Positions 44,407-54,090 of a DNA stretch of 64,000 bases are shown piece after piece. The notes beneath the pieces were generated by a model. The model had not been told where the DNA came from and did no database searches. It was given only the letters and a program-made list of their open reading frames with translations. The stretch spans positions 42,833 through 106,832 of the forward strand of contig JASLHI010000048.1 of the NCBI GenBank assembly GCA_030149815.1, read 5' to 3'. Numbering within the stretch: the stretch's first letter is position 1; every line of letters starts with the position of its first letter. This stretch comes from Aquirhabdus sp. (GTDB lineage: Bacteria; Pseudomonadota; Gammaproteobacteria; Pseudomonadales; Moraxellaceae). The position numbers were made by a program, and so were the translations under genes.

Positions 44407-45777
44407 ATGACGAATGACAATGCTAATCTTTCCCTCCATCGTGGTTTAAAGAATCGACATATTCAATTGATTGCGCTGGGTGGTGCGATTGGTACTGGAT
44501 TGTTCTTAGGTTCTGCGGGCGTATTGAAGATGGCTGGCCCTGCGATGATTTTGGGTTATGCGATTGGTGGGCTGATTGCTTTTCTCATCATGCGTCAGTT
44601 GGGTGAGATGATCGTGGAAGAACCTGTGGCGGGTTCGTTTAGTCATTTTGCACATAAGTATTGGGGTGGATTTGCTGGGTTTCTATCAGGCTGGAATTAT
44701 TGGGTGTTGTATGTGCTTGTCGGCATGTCTGAACTTACGGCAGTTGGAAAATATATCCATTATTGGTGGCCTGATGTGCCAACTTGGGCAACTGCCGCAG
44801 TTTTCTTTGTCCTGATTAATCTGATTAATTTAACGCGCGTCAGTTGGTTTGGTGAGGCAGAGTTTTGGTTTGCGATTGTGAAGGTCGCTGCGATAATTGG
44901 CATGATTGGATTTGGTGGTTATTTGTTGTTAAGCGGTGAGGGTGGCTCGCAAGCGTCAATCACGAATCTCTGGCAACACGGTGGTTTCTTGCCGAATGGC
45001 TGGCATGGTTTACTGATGGCTCTTGCCCTGATTATGTTTTCGTTTGGTGGCTTGGAGTTGGTGGGAATCACGGCGGCTGAAGCGGCTGAACCGAAAAAAG
45101 TAATTCCACGCGCGATCAATCAGTTGGTTTATCGGATTTTGATTTTTTATATTGGTGCGCTCGTTGTGCTGTTGTCTTTACGTCCGTGGGATCAGTTGTT
45201 ACAGAGTTTGTCGTCGGGTGGTGATGATTATCGCAGTAGTCCTTTTGTCAGTGTTTTTTCGATCATTGGCGATCATTTAGCTGCGAATATTCTGAATTTT
45301 GTCGTGCTGACTGCTGCGTTGTCGGTTTATAACAGTTGTGTGTATTGCAATAGTCGGATGCTCTATGGTCTGGCGGTGCAAGGTGATGCGCCGAAAGCAT
45401 TTTTAACGGTAAACCGTCGTGGTGTGCCTGCGCTGGCGATCGGTGTGTCGGCGTTGATGACGTTTATTTGTGTGGTGGTGAATTATACGATTCCTGAACG
45501 TGCGCTTGAGCTTTTGATGTCGTTGGTGGTTGCGGCGTTAGTGATTAATTGGGCGATGATTAATTTTGCCCATTTGAAGTTTCGGGCGGCAAAAAATCGG
45601 GAAGGTGTGAGCCCGCATTTCAAGGCGTTGTTTTATCCGTGGGCGAACTATGTGTGTTTGGCGTTTGTGGTATTGATTCTTGGGATTATGACGCAGATTG
45701 AAGGGGTTGCTATTTCGGTGTATGTGATTCCGTTTTGGGTGGGGCTGATGTGGGTTTGTTATAAGGTTAAACAGTGA
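44407..45777 (+). CDS. amino-acid permease, AAT/APC family
   Basis: Twelve-helix inner-membrane proton symporter of 456 residues. The N-terminus LHRGLKNRHIQLIALGGAIGTGLFLGSA is the signature of the AroP/PheP/ProY group. FSGWNY-like LSGWNYWVLYVLVGMSELTAVGKYI and the LVGITAAEAAEPKKVIPRAI block follow. Substrate could be an aromatic amino acid, proline or another neutral amino acid; motifs do not decide. No clear ribosome binding site stands before the ATG. Confidence 0.92.
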   Translation: MTNDNANLSLHRGLKNRHIQLIALGGAIGTGLFLGSAGVLKMAGPAMILGYAIGGLIAFLIMRQLGEMIVEEPVAGSFSHFAHKYWGGFAGFLSGWNYWVLYVLVGMSELTAVGKYIHYWWPDVPTWATAAVFFVLINLINLTRVSWFGEAEFWFAIVKVAAIIGMIGFGGYLLLSGEGGSQASITNLWQHGGFLPNGWHGLLMALALIMFSFGGLELVGITAAEAAEPKKVIPRAINQLVYRILIFYIGALVVLLSLRPWDQLLQSLSSGGDDYRSSPFVSVFSIIGDHLAANILNFVVLTAALSVYNSCVYCNSRMLYGLAVQGDAPKAFLTVNRRGVPALAIGVSALMTFICVVVNYTIPERALELLMSLVVAALVINWAMINFAHLKFRAAKNREGVSPHFKALFYPWANYVCLAFVVLILGIMTQIEGVAISVYVIPFWVGLMWVCYKVKQ

Positions 45778-45842
45778 ATGCTTTGAGTTTTTGCCTATTC
45801 GATAGAGCGTTCTGCGAATAAGATACAATAAAATATTGAGGT

Positions 45843-46118
45843 GTGAAAGTGACGTTTACTATTGATTATAAAAATAAATTTATAGCTTTTCTTTGTTTGC
45901 TGCCTTCATGTCTAGTTTTTTTATTATTAATTTCTGGATTAAATCTGATTGAGTGGCTGGGATTGATGATCGTTGGTCAAATCATATTGCAAACTTTATA
46001 TAATTATATTGTTTTGGATGTCTTTGAGTTGCAAATGTGGAAAGGATATTGGCTGCTGTTTAGCCTACAATTAATCTGTGTAGCTTTAAGTTTTTATTTT
46101 GTACATTCTTCTGGATAG
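45843..46118 (+). CDS. small membrane protein, unknown
   Basis: Protein of 91 residues with three hydrophobic segments (about 11-31, 35-57 and 68-88), start GTG at 45843 with GAGGT just upstream. Nothing resembles a known family. It is AT-richer than its neighbours. Confidence 0.5.
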   Translation: MKVTFTIDYKNKFIAFLCLLPSCLVFLLLISGLNLIEWLGLMIVGQIILQTLYNYIVLDVFELQMWKGYWLLFSLQLICVALSFYFVHSSG

Positions 46119-46219
46119 GTAAACAAAAACAGCGAAAAAATAAACTAAAATTATAGCCCTGTATTCAAACAAAAACCTGCTAAAGTCACGCCATTAAAAA
46201 ACTGCTTGGAAATTATCTC

Positions 46220-46420
46220 ATGCCATTACGTTGGACAGATTCCCTCGACATTGCGCTCGCACTTATCGAAGCGCATCCAGAAGTCGACCCAAAAACCATT
46301 CGTTTTACCGATTTACATCGTTGGGTTCGTGAACTACCTGATTTTCAAGATGACCCAAATCGCTCGAATGAAAAAATCCTTGAAGCCATTCAGATGAATT
46401 GGCTGGATGAAATGGATTAA
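46220..46420 (+). CDS. iscX: Fe-S cluster assembly protein IscX
   Basis: Acidic protein of 66 residues that binds IscS and acts as an iron-dependent regulator of cluster assembly. The sequence opens with LRWTDSLDIALALIE and carries TDLHRWV and LPDFQDDP, ending LEAIQMNWLDEM. The length equals E. coli IscX (66). The rest of the isc operon is not in the window, so it stands alone next to ndk. Confidence 0.95.
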   Translation: MPLRWTDSLDIALALIEAHPEVDPKTIRFTDLHRWVRELPDFQDDPNRSNEKILEAIQMNWLDEMD

Positions 46421-46440
46421 GAGAGCTAGTATTTTCAAGG

Positions 46441-46487
46441 CTGTATAGTTTCGCCGCGCGTTTCGACAGGCTCAACGAGCTATACAG
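46441..46487. repeat. REP-like unit flanked by 8-base arms
   Basis: CTGTATAG (46441-46448) and CTATACAG (46480-46487) enclose TTTCGACAGGCTCAACGAGC, the same unit as 27669-27688 with one change. It follows iscX. Confidence 0.72.
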
Positions 46488-46605
46488 TTTATTAACCATC
46501 ATCAAAAAGTCATCTTTATCCGTAAAAATGCCATAGCGACAGTATCAGAATGATTTAAACAATCTGTAAAACAAAACATGCTCTATCTTTGTGCTCAGTC
46601 GTCGG

Positions 46606-46611
46606 TATAAT
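46606..46611 (+). promoter_or_regulatory. probable -10 of ndk
   Basis: TATAAT followed by ACGCGCC, a GC-rich discriminator. No good -35 is visible 17 bases upstream. It lies 65 bases before the ndk start. Confidence 0.45.
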
Positions 46612-46675
46612 ACGCGCCTAATTTTTTAATTCATCTATTTTTCGTTTTATCAACACTCAGAAGGAATGTCATATC

Positions 46676-47107
46676 ATGGCAATCGAACGTACTCTCTCTA
46701 TCGTTAAGCCAGACGCAGTGGGCAAAAACCACATCGGCGAAATCTACGCACGTTTTGAAAAAGGCGGCTTGAAAATCGTTGCTGCAAAAATGAAACAATT
46801 GTCTAAAGCAGAAGCAGAAGGCTTCTACGCAGAACACAAAGAACGCGGTTTTTTTGGTGACTTGGTTGCATTCATGACTTCAGGTCCAGTTTTGGTTTCT
46901 GTACTTGAAGGCGAAAACGCAGTTTTGGCACATCGTGACATCTTGGGCGCGACTAATCCAAAAGAAGCAGCACCAGGCACAATCCGCGCTGACTTCGCAA
47001 CCAGCATCGACGAAAACGCTGCTCACGGTTCAGACTCTGTTGCATCTGCAAACCGCGAAATCGCTTACTTCTTCGCTGCAACTGAAGTTACTGCACGTAT
47101 TCGCTAA
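46676..47107 (+). CDS. ndk: nucleoside diphosphate kinase
   Basis: Cytosolic enzyme of 143 residues that transfers the gamma-phosphate between NTPs and NDPs through a phosphohistidine. RTLSIVKPDAV at the start and the active H117 in NAAHGSD are both present. AGAAGGA precedes the ATG. A strong terminator follows. Codon use is the biased type of highly expressed genes. Confidence 0.98.
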   Translation: MAIERTLSIVKPDAVGKNHIGEIYARFEKGGLKIVAAKMKQLSKAEAEGFYAEHKERGFFGDLVAFMTSGPVLVSVLEGENAVLAHRDILGATNPKEAAPGTIRADFATSIDENAAHGSDSVASANREIAYFFAATEVTARIR

Positions 47108-47183
47108 TACGCATTCGTTAACGTTTTAAATTGTGGTGTCGTTTATGCGAATGGCGCACCACATGCTAAAATAACAACGCGCC

Positions 47184-47220
47184 AAAACCAGATGTTACTG
47201 ACATCTGGTTTTTGTTGTTT
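47184..47220 (+). terminator. intrinsic terminator after ndk
   Basis: AAAACCAGATGT / ACATCTGGTTTT 12-bp stem (47184-47195 with 47201-47212), then TGTTGTTT. Confidence 0.9.
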
Positions 47221-47355
47221 TTACATCGTGCTGTTTTCTTGTTATGAAAAGTGCGATAAAGAAACGATGCAAATCATTGAAAAGAATTGTTTTAGTATGA
47301 GACTTTTAATCTCATGTGGTTGTGATGTCGTTAACCGTTTTGGATAGATGATTTT

Positions 47356-48741
47356 ATGAATGTTGAAGTTGTGGATGCGCAAGCCAGCTCTTTTACGCAA
47401 GGCGATGGATCGTCGAATTGCGCAAGCGATGTTGCCAAGCCAACAGATAAAAACGCGAATAAAGTCAATTTACTCGGCATGACTCGCAAAGAACTTGAAA
47501 CGTACTTTGAAACTATAGGTGAAAAGAAATTCCGTGCTGCACAAGTGATGAAGTGGATTCATCAGCTTGGTGTCACTGATTTTAATGAAATGACCAATTT
47601 AGCAGGCGCACTCCGTGAGAAATTATCTCGCGTTGCTTATGTCGCGGCACCCGAAGTGGTTCATCGTGAATATTCCAATGATGGTACACGTAAATGGGTA
47701 TTTCGCGTCGGTGAAGGTGCTGGCTCACTGGTTGAAACCGTACTGATTCCTGCTGATGGTCGCAAGACATTGTGTATTTCATCGCAAGTCGGCTGTGCGC
47801 TCGACTGTAGTTTTTGTAGTACGGGTAAGCAGGGTTTTCAACGTGATTTGCTGCCTGCTGAAATCATTGGTCAACTTTGGGTGGCGAATCAATCCTATAT
47901 GGAAGATACACCAGTTGGTGAGCGTACTCGTACCGTGACTAATGTCGTCATGATGGGTATGGGCGAGCCACTCCTTAACTTCGAACCTGTGGTCGCGTCG
48001 ATGCAATTGATGTTGGATGATCATGCCTATGGTATGTCTAAGCGCCGTGTGACGCTGTCGACATCAGGTATTGTACCAATGATTGATAAGCTGGGTGATG
48101 TGATTGATGTGGCTTTGGCGATTTCATTACACGCGCCAAACGATGAACTCCGTAACGAACTTGTACCCATTAACAAAAAATATCCGCTGGTTGAGCTCAT
48201 GGCAGCGGCACGACGTTATGTTGAACGCGGTGCGCCATTAACCGATAAATCCGCACAGCACAAAGCTGTTCAAGCCAAAATAGCACAAAAAGCAGCGATC
48301 AAAGTGGAAGATGATCAAGATGATGCGCTTGAACCGTCACGTAAAAAACACGTCACTATCGAATATGTCATGTTGGACGGTGTCAATGATCAACCGCTTC
48401 ACGCTAAACAATTGATACAACTCTTAAACGGTTTACCGAGTAAGATTAATCTAATTCCATTTAATCCGTTTCCACATGCACCATACGGACGTTCGAGTCG
48501 TAATCGCATTATGGCGTTCCAAAAAGCATTGTCGGATGCAGGCTATGTTTGTACGGTTCGGACAACGCGCGGCGATGACATTGATGCAGCATGTGGTCAA
48601 TTGGTTGGACAGGTTGCAGATCGTACGCGTCGTGCCGAAAAGTGGAAGCAAAAGATCGTTGAGCATCAAAATGCCAACACGTCTAAATCTGCTTCAACGT
48701 CGGGTCAGCGCCGCGAGATATTGAGAACACGGGGTTCATAG
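47356..48741 (+). CDS. rlmN: dual-specificity rRNA/tRNA adenine-C2 methyltransferase RlmN
   Basis: Radical-SAM enzyme that makes m2A2503 in 23S rRNA and m2A37 in tRNAs. The cluster cysteines are C147, C151 and C154 (CALDCSFCSTG). The methyl-carrier Cys400 (GYVCTVRTTRG) and Glu105 (HREYSNDG) are in place. At 461 residues it is longer than E. coli RlmN (384): about 38 residues precede the usual start NLLGMTRKELE, and a charged insertion of some 35 residues (about 296-331, rich in Lys, Ala, Gln, Asp) lies in the barrel. It begins the rlmN-pilF-rodZ-ispG-hisS-yfgM-bamB-der run. Confidence 0.97.
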   Translation: MNVEVVDAQASSFTQGDGSSNCASDVAKPTDKNANKVNLLGMTRKELETYFETIGEKKFRAAQVMKWIHQLGVTDFNEMTNLAGALREKLSRVAYVAAPEVVHREYSNDGTRKWVFRVGEGAGSLVETVLIPADGRKTLCISSQVGCALDCSFCSTGKQGFQRDLLPAEIIGQLWVANQSYMEDTPVGERTRTVTNVVMMGMGEPLLNFEPVVASMQLMLDDHAYGMSKRRVTLSTSGIVPMIDKLGDVIDVALAISLHAPNDELRNELVPINKKYPLVELMAAARRYVERGAPLTDKSAQHKAVQAKIAQKAAIKVEDDQDDALEPSRKKHVTIEYVMLDGVNDQPLHAKQLIQLLNGLPSKINLIPFNPFPHAPYGRSSRNRIMAFQKALSDAGYVCTVRTTRGDDIDAACGQLVGQVADRTRRAEKWKQKIVEHQNANTSKSASTSGQRREILRTRGS

Positions 48742-48743
48742 TG

Positions 48744-49646
48744 ATGATGCATCGTAAGAATTTCTTGAGCTTAGACACTGTTCACTTAAACGCTGTGAAT
48801 GGTGCCTTAGACTCTGTTCGTCGCTCTCATGCATCTGGTTTGATTTTGGGTGTTTTTAGTTTGACTGCAATTGCTCTAGCAGGCTGCGTCACGACTGTGA
48901 ACAAACCTTCATCCATGATGACCGCAGCACAAACCCCAGCAAATCCTACCGCAGCGGCTCAAGCGAGAACAGGATTAGCCGCTTCATTTATTCAAAGTGG
49001 TGATTTGGATGCTGCTCAGCGCACCTTGGCAAGAGCACTGGAATCTGATCCACGATCACCAGAAGCGAATAATATGATGGGTGTTTTGCTGCAACGTGCA
49101 GGCGGTGAAGCCAATCAAATTAAAGCAGAAGAATATTTTAAAAAGTCTATTTCGTATAAGAGTGATTATGCCTCCGCACATAATAACTATGGTGTGTTTC
49201 TGAGCACGCAAAAACGTTATCAAGAAGCCTATGACCAGTTCGAAATTGCGGGTAATCAATTAGGTTACGCTGATCGTGCAGCAGCTTTAGAGAATCTTGG
49301 TCGTACAGCACTGATACTTGGTAAAAAAGCAGAGGCGCAAGAGGCTTTTATTCGAGCGTTAGAAACTAATAATAATTCGCAAATTTCACGTTTTGAACTT
49401 GCGGAGATGATGTTGCAACAAGATCGTGTACAAACTGCGCGTAAGTTATACGATGAGTTTCTCAAGTTTGCAGGTGATGAGCCTCAAAGTGCGCGTTCTT
49501 TATGGTTAGGTATGCGCATTGCGCAGAAAACCCAAGACTCGGGTCGTTTAGAGTTTCTCGCCAGCCGATTAGAGCTTGAGTATCCAGATAGCCAAGAATG
49601 CCAACATTATCATGAGCTGTTGAAGTCGGGTGCAGCATGGAATTAA
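48744..49646 (+). CDS. pilF: type IV pilus biogenesis/stability lipoprotein PilF (PilW)
   Basis: Outer-membrane lipoprotein of 300 residues with tetratricopeptide repeats that helps PilQ secretin assembly. The lipobox is ALAGC after a hydrophobic helix; TPR units follow (for example QSGDLDAAQRTLARALESDPRSPEANNMMGVLL, taken in parts). Start is ATG 48744 or the GTG one codon earlier, which overlaps the rlmN stop. The order rlmN-pilF-rodZ is a standard gammaproteobacterial arrangement. Confidence 0.92.
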   Translation: MMHRKNFLSLDTVHLNAVNGALDSVRRSHASGLILGVFSLTAIALAGCVTTVNKPSSMMTAAQTPANPTAAAQARTGLAASFIQSGDLDAAQRTLARALESDPRSPEANNMMGVLLQRAGGEANQIKAEEYFKKSISYKSDYASAHNNYGVFLSTQKRYQEAYDQFEIAGNQLGYADRAAALENLGRTALILGKKAEAQEAFIRALETNNNSQISRFELAEMMLQQDRVQTARKLYDEFLKFAGDEPQSARSLWLGMRIAQKTQDSGRLEFLASRLELEYPDSQECQHYHELLKSGAAWN

Positions 49647-50755
49647 AACCAGATCAGAAGCTTGTGGACGGTGTGCAATCTGATGAGCAGCCTCCTGCTA
49701 CGGAAAACTCTATTGCGGTTCCGCAAGCAGTAGAAACTACGCTAGAATCTGATCTTCTCAAAAAAGACGCCCATTCATCGATTAACTCTCAGGTTTCTTC
49801 TTTGAATATTAACGAAAATCAAAACTCTACGATTAGTCTTCAAAATTATGATGATGTAAATAATAGTTTGCCACAACAATCCGTTTCTTCAGGTAGTTCG
49901 ATGTCCACTTCTAGTTTACCGTTGTCTCAAACCCAAACCCCAAGCAATGCTCAAAGACCAGGCGAGCGTTTACGTCAAACCCGTTTGCTCAAAGGTCGTG
50001 AGATTAAAGAGATTGCAACAGAACTGAATATCCATGAGCGTATTCTGGTTGCAATTGAAGCTGATGATTATAAAACGCTACCAGAACCAGCATTTATTCG
50101 TGGATATTTACGTGCATATGGACGCTTGTTGGGGATTGATTCTGACGTGTTGATCATGCAGTTCAATGAGCTCTATACGAGTGCAACTGGATTATCGAGT
50201 AACCATTCATTAGAAAACTCTCCATTACAACAACTTGCAAAATTACAAAGTCGGACACGTAAGAGTAAGCGCTGGATGTTGTGGTTGCTTGTACCTGTTG
50301 TTTTGGTGGTAATCGTGTTGATTCTACGTCCAATCGTAAAACGTGTCATGGGCTCAACAACGGGCGCTTCGGCAGCACACACTGTTGTTTTAACTGATAA
50401 TACACAGACAGCGAGTACACAGATTAATAGTGGTTCTACCACGTCAGCGCCATATTCGCCAACGACAGCTGCACCACTTTCAAGCTTACCTCCAGTGACG
50501 TCAACACAGAGTTCAAGTGATCAGTTGGTGTTGACACTCAGTAAGTCGAGTGATGTTAGTGTTCAAGATTCCACAGGTAAAACGCTCGTTTCTGGAACAC
50601 AAAGTAATGCACAGCCATTAACATTAAGTGGTGTATCTCCGTTTAGCATTAATTTGGCAGATGCAGCACATGTGACGTTAAGTCTGAATGGCGAACATGT
50701 TGATTTGGCACCATATACCGTTGATGGACATGCATCATTCCGCTTGTCCCGTTAA
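49637..50755 (+). CDS. rodZ: RodZ-like cytoskeletal helix-turn-helix protein
   Basis: Bitopic inner-membrane protein of 372 residues that links MreB to the elongasome. The cytoplasmic HTH_25 domain is at about 108-180 (PGERLRQTRLLKG, IATELNIHERILVAIEADDY, PAFIRGYLRAYGRLL). A transmembrane helix spans 213-232. The periplasmic part is a Ser/Thr-rich linker and a DUF4115-type beta domain. A 107-residue Ser/Gln-rich leader before the HTH is unusual, since E. coli RodZ begins near its HTH. It overlaps pilF by 10 bases. Confidence 0.9.
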   Translation: MELKPDQKLVDGVQSDEQPPATENSIAVPQAVETTLESDLLKKDAHSSINSQVSSLNINENQNSTISLQNYDDVNNSLPQQSVSSGSSMSTSSLPLSQTQTPSNAQRPGERLRQTRLLKGREIKEIATELNIHERILVAIEADDYKTLPEPAFIRGYLRAYGRLLGIDSDVLIMQFNELYTSATGLSSNHSLENSPLQQLAKLQSRTRKSKRWMLWLLVPVVLVVIVLILRPIVKRVMGSTTGASAAHTVVLTDNTQTASTQINSGSTTSAPYSPTTAAPLSSLPPVTSTQSSSDQLVLTLSKSSDVSVQDSTGKTLVSGTQSNAQPLTLSGVSPFSINLADAAHVTLSLNGEHVDLAPYTVDGHASFRLSR

Positions 50756-50832
50756 GCATTGAGAATACGTGTAATGCTGGGATTTGGTATTGCATAAGCT
50801 TTAAAAATTAGTCATGAGTAGGAATTGCTTTT

Positions 50833-51957
50833 ATGCACCATTCGCCAATTAAACGTAAACCTACACGTAAAATTCGTGTTGGCTCGGTCTATGTCGGTGG
50901 CGATGCGCCAATTAGTGTACAGACCATGACCAATACTGAAACTTGCGATGTGCAGGCAACAGTAGATCAAATTACTCGCTGTGTGAATGCGGGTGCAGAT
51001 ATTGTTCGTGTCTCTGTGCCGAGTATGGAAGCTGCCGAGGCGTTTGGCAAAATTCGTAAACAAGTCAGTGTGCCTTTAGTTGCTGATATTCATTTTGATC
51101 ACAAAATTGCTTTAGCTGTGGCAGATTTGGGTGCAGATTGTCTGCGTATTAACCCTGGAAATATTGGTAGCGATGCTAAAGTACGTGAAGTGGTTGCAGC
51201 AGCAAGACATCATGATATTTCGATTCGTATTGGTGTGAATGCTGGCTCACTTGAGAAAGATCTACAGGTTAAATATGGTGAGCCGACAGGTCAGGCTTTA
51301 CTTGAGTCTGCGATGCGCCATATTGATATTTTAGATCGACTAAACTTCCACGAATTTAAGGTCAGCGTGAAAGCCAGTAATGTCTTTTTGACACTGGATG
51401 CTTATCGTCTGTTGTCTGCACAAATTGATAATCCGTTGCATTTGGGTGTGACTGAGGCAGGTGTATTTCGCTCAGGAACGGTCAAGTCAGCGATTGCATT
51501 AGGTGGATTACTACTAGATGGTATTGGCGATACGCTGCGTGTGTCGCTTGCTGCTGAACCCGAAGATGAAGTGAAAGTTGGCTTCGATATTCTCAAATCA
51601 TTGAATATTCGTTCAAATGGTATTAACTTCATCGCTTGTCCAAGTTGCTCACGCCAAGAGTTTGATGTCATTCGTGTGATGAATGCATTGGAATCACGTT
51701 TGGAAGACATTCGCACGCCACTTGATTTATCGGTGATTGGTTGCAAAGTGAATGGGCCGGGGGAAGCTAAAGAAGCGGATATTGGTGTCGTTGGTGCAGC
51801 ACCACGTTCACTGGTTTATCTCAATGGTGAAAAAAGCCATCTCATCGATACCAATAATTTGGTTGATGAGATTGAGCAAATGGTGCGTCAAAAAGTCGCA
51901 ACGATTGAAGCAGAGCGCGCAGTCGCGAAAGCGAAAGAAATTATTCGAATTACGTAA
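50833..51957 (+). CDS. ispG: 4-hydroxy-3-methylbut-2-enyl diphosphate synthase IspG
   Basis: Fe-S enzyme of 374 residues converting MEcPP to HMBPP in the MEP isoprenoid pathway. The three cluster cysteines are recognisable in ACPSCSR and IGCKVNGPGEA. The TIM-barrel half includes VQTMTNTET and LVADIHFDHKIA. Length equals E. coli IspG (372) within two residues. It lies between rodZ and hisS with short spacers, so it is co-transcribed. Confidence 0.98.
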   Translation: MHHSPIKRKPTRKIRVGSVYVGGDAPISVQTMTNTETCDVQATVDQITRCVNAGADIVRVSVPSMEAAEAFGKIRKQVSVPLVADIHFDHKIALAVADLGADCLRINPGNIGSDAKVREVVAAARHHDISIRIGVNAGSLEKDLQVKYGEPTGQALLESAMRHIDILDRLNFHEFKVSVKASNVFLTLDAYRLLSAQIDNPLHLGVTEAGVFRSGTVKSAIALGGLLLDGIGDTLRVSLAAEPEDEVKVGFDILKSLNIRSNGINFIACPSCSRQEFDVIRVMNALESRLEDIRTPLDLSVIGCKVNGPGEAKEADIGVVGAAPRSLVYLNGEKSHLIDTNNLVDEIEQMVRQKVATIEAERAVAKAKEIIRIT

Positions 51958-51977
51958 TTAGGTAGTAAAAAAGCAGC

Positions 51978-53276
51978 ATGAGTAGTTTAACAATTAACGC
52001 AATTCGTGGTTTTAACGATATTTTACCTAGTGAAACACCTCGTTGGCGCAAGCTCGAATCCGTTCTGATGGGTTTGATGGACGCTTATGGTTATCAACAA
52101 ATTCGTTTGCCTCTGGTAGAGCAAACCGCATTGTTTAAGCGTGCGATTGGTGATGCAACCGACATCGTCGAAAAAGAAATGTACACTTTCTTTGATAAAG
52201 GTGAGCCACCAGAATCTTTAACGTTACGTCCTGAAGGGACAGCAGGTTGTGTTCGTGCGATGCTTGAACATAATTTGTTGCGTGGGACATTGCCGCGCGT
52301 ATGGTATACAGGCCCAATGTTTCGCTATGAAAAACCACAGAAAGGTCGTTATCGTCAATTCCATCAGTTTGGGGTTGAAACTTTCGGTGTGACGACACCT
52401 GATATTGATGCTGAGTTAATCTTGCTTACGGCGAGAATGTGGAAACGTCTCAACCTCAGCGATAAAGTACAGTTAGAGCTGAATACTTTAGGCGAAATCG
52501 AATCACGTGGACGTTATCGTGCAGCATTAGTTGAATATTTATCTGAACGTAAAGCGCAATTGGATGAAGATAGTCAACGTCGTTTAACCACTAATCCATT
52601 GCGTATTCTCGATAGTAAGAGTGAACAAACTCAGGCTCTCTTAAAGGATGCGCCGAAGTTGCATGACTTCTTGGATGAAGAATCTCTCCAGCATTTTGAG
52701 CAGTTAAAAGCTTATTTAGATGCTGCTGGCGTGGCGTATGTGGTCAATCAAAAGTTGGTTCGTGGTTTGGATTATTACAACAAAACTGTTTTTGAGTGGA
52801 CGACAACGCATTTAGGGGCGCAAGGCACAGTCTGTGCGGGTGGTCGCTATGATGGTCTCGTGGGGCAACTTAAAGGTAAAGCGGATCAAAGCGTTCCAGC
52901 GGTCGGTTTTGCGCTCGGTATGGAGCGTTTGTTGTTGCTGACTGAGCAAGTTGAAGCTCAAGAAAAAGTAGGTGAATGTGAAGTATTTTTGCTGTCTGAT
53001 CCTCAATATCAAACCCAAGCACTCATTCTTGCCGAATCCTTGCGTGATGCGTTTGAATCAGCAAATCAATCAATCCGTGTTAAAACGGGATCGCAAGGTA
53101 GTCTGAAAAGTCAGATGAAAAAAGCCGATCAGTCAGGTGCACGTTTTGCAATTATTTTAGGCGAACGTGAAATTGAGCAAGTTCAAGTGACCGTGAAAAT
53201 TTTGGCAACAGGTGAGCAAGAAGCATGGTCTCAGCAGGATCTGGTGTCACAGTTGATTCAGCGGTTCGCGATATAA
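51978..53276 (+). CDS. hisS: histidyl-tRNA synthetase
   Basis: Class II synthetase of 432 residues. N-terminal AIRGFNDILPSETPRW is the family hallmark. Motif 2 reads TGPMFRYEKPQKGRYRQFHQ; the HisA motif is LVRGLDYYN, and motif 3 is GFALGMERLL. An anticodon-binding domain closes the protein (about 330-432). It is 20 bases downstream of ispG. Confidence 0.98.
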   Translation: MSSLTINAIRGFNDILPSETPRWRKLESVLMGLMDAYGYQQIRLPLVEQTALFKRAIGDATDIVEKEMYTFFDKGEPPESLTLRPEGTAGCVRAMLEHNLLRGTLPRVWYTGPMFRYEKPQKGRYRQFHQFGVETFGVTTPDIDAELILLTARMWKRLNLSDKVQLELNTLGEIESRGRYRAALVEYLSERKAQLDEDSQRRLTTNPLRILDSKSEQTQALLKDAPKLHDFLDEESLQHFEQLKAYLDAAGVAYVVNQKLVRGLDYYNKTVFEWTTTHLGAQGTVCAGGRYDGLVGQLKGKADQSVPAVGFALGMERLLLLTEQVEAQEKVGECEVFLLSDPQYQTQALILAESLRDAFESANQSIRVKTGSQGSLKSQMKKADQSGARFAIILGEREIEQVQVTVKILATGEQEAWSQQDLVSQLIQRFAI

Positions 53277-53352
53277 CGTCATCGAACAATGGATTGCGGC
53301 AATACATTTAATTAAAGATAGACATTGTTAAGATTAAGTAAAGGAATGAGTC

Positions 53353-54090
53353 ATGAGTGATTATATCAGTGATGAAGAACAGATTGAGCGTATCCAGAAA
53401 TGGTTCAAACAATATGGAAGTTTTGTTTTAACAGGTATTTTAGCGGCACTGATCGCTTTCTTTGGTTGGCAGTTTTGGCAAAATCGTCAAGCGAAAGCGA
53501 ATATCGAAACGATGAACCAGTATCAACGTATTTTGGAAGATAGTGCAAAAGCAACTGCTGATAAAGCTGCGCAGAGTCGTTTTATTTCTAATGTGCAAGC
53601 ATTAGTACAAGCGCATCCAGATAGTATTTTTGCATTAAATGCATTGTTGCTGCAGGCAAAAGTTACTGCTGATCAAGGCGAGTGGGCTGGTGCAGAAAAA
53701 GCATTGACTCAGGCTGTTACGATCAAAGCAAAAGATCAAGGTTTGACAACGATCGCTTGGTTACGTCTTGCACGTGTTCAAGCTGCTCAGAATAAACTCG
53801 ATGTTGCATTAACATCCTTGAAGAATGTTGCTGATCCAGCGTTTTCTGCAAGTGCAAATGAGCTGAGTGGTGATGTTTTAGTTCAAAAGAATGATGTTGC
53901 TGGTGCAAAAGCAGCGTATCAGTCTGCATGGGATTCACTTGTAAAACGACAACAATCTCGCCAGTTACTCAAGGTTAAAATGAGCGCTCTTGGTTTGGAG
54001 CCTGTCGATATTGTCACTCCGAGTCCTATTCGAGATGTTCCGCAGCCTGTAACCGCTGCGACCCCAACTGATACTGGAGCTGCGTCGTAA
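53353..54090 (+). CDS. yfgM: YfgM family ancillary SecYEG translocon subunit
   Basis: Inner-membrane protein of 245 residues with a short cytoplasmic head, one transmembrane helix (about 23-42), and a periplasmic TPR-like domain. The N-terminus DEEQIERIQKWFKQYGSFVL is the DUF2133/YfgM signature. In E. coli it works with PpiD at the Sec translocon on outer-membrane protein clients. Its stop overlaps the bamB start (TAATG), which suggests coupling. Confidence 0.92.
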   Translation: MSDYISDEEQIERIQKWFKQYGSFVLTGILAALIAFFGWQFWQNRQAKANIETMNQYQRILEDSAKATADKAAQSRFISNVQALVQAHPDSIFALNALLLQAKVTADQGEWAGAEKALTQAVTIKAKDQGLTTIAWLRLARVQAAQNKLDVALTSLKNVADPAFSASANELSGDVLVQKNDVAGAKAAYQSAWDSLVKRQQSRQLLKVKMSALGLEPVDIVTPSPIRDVPQPVTAATPTDTGAAS

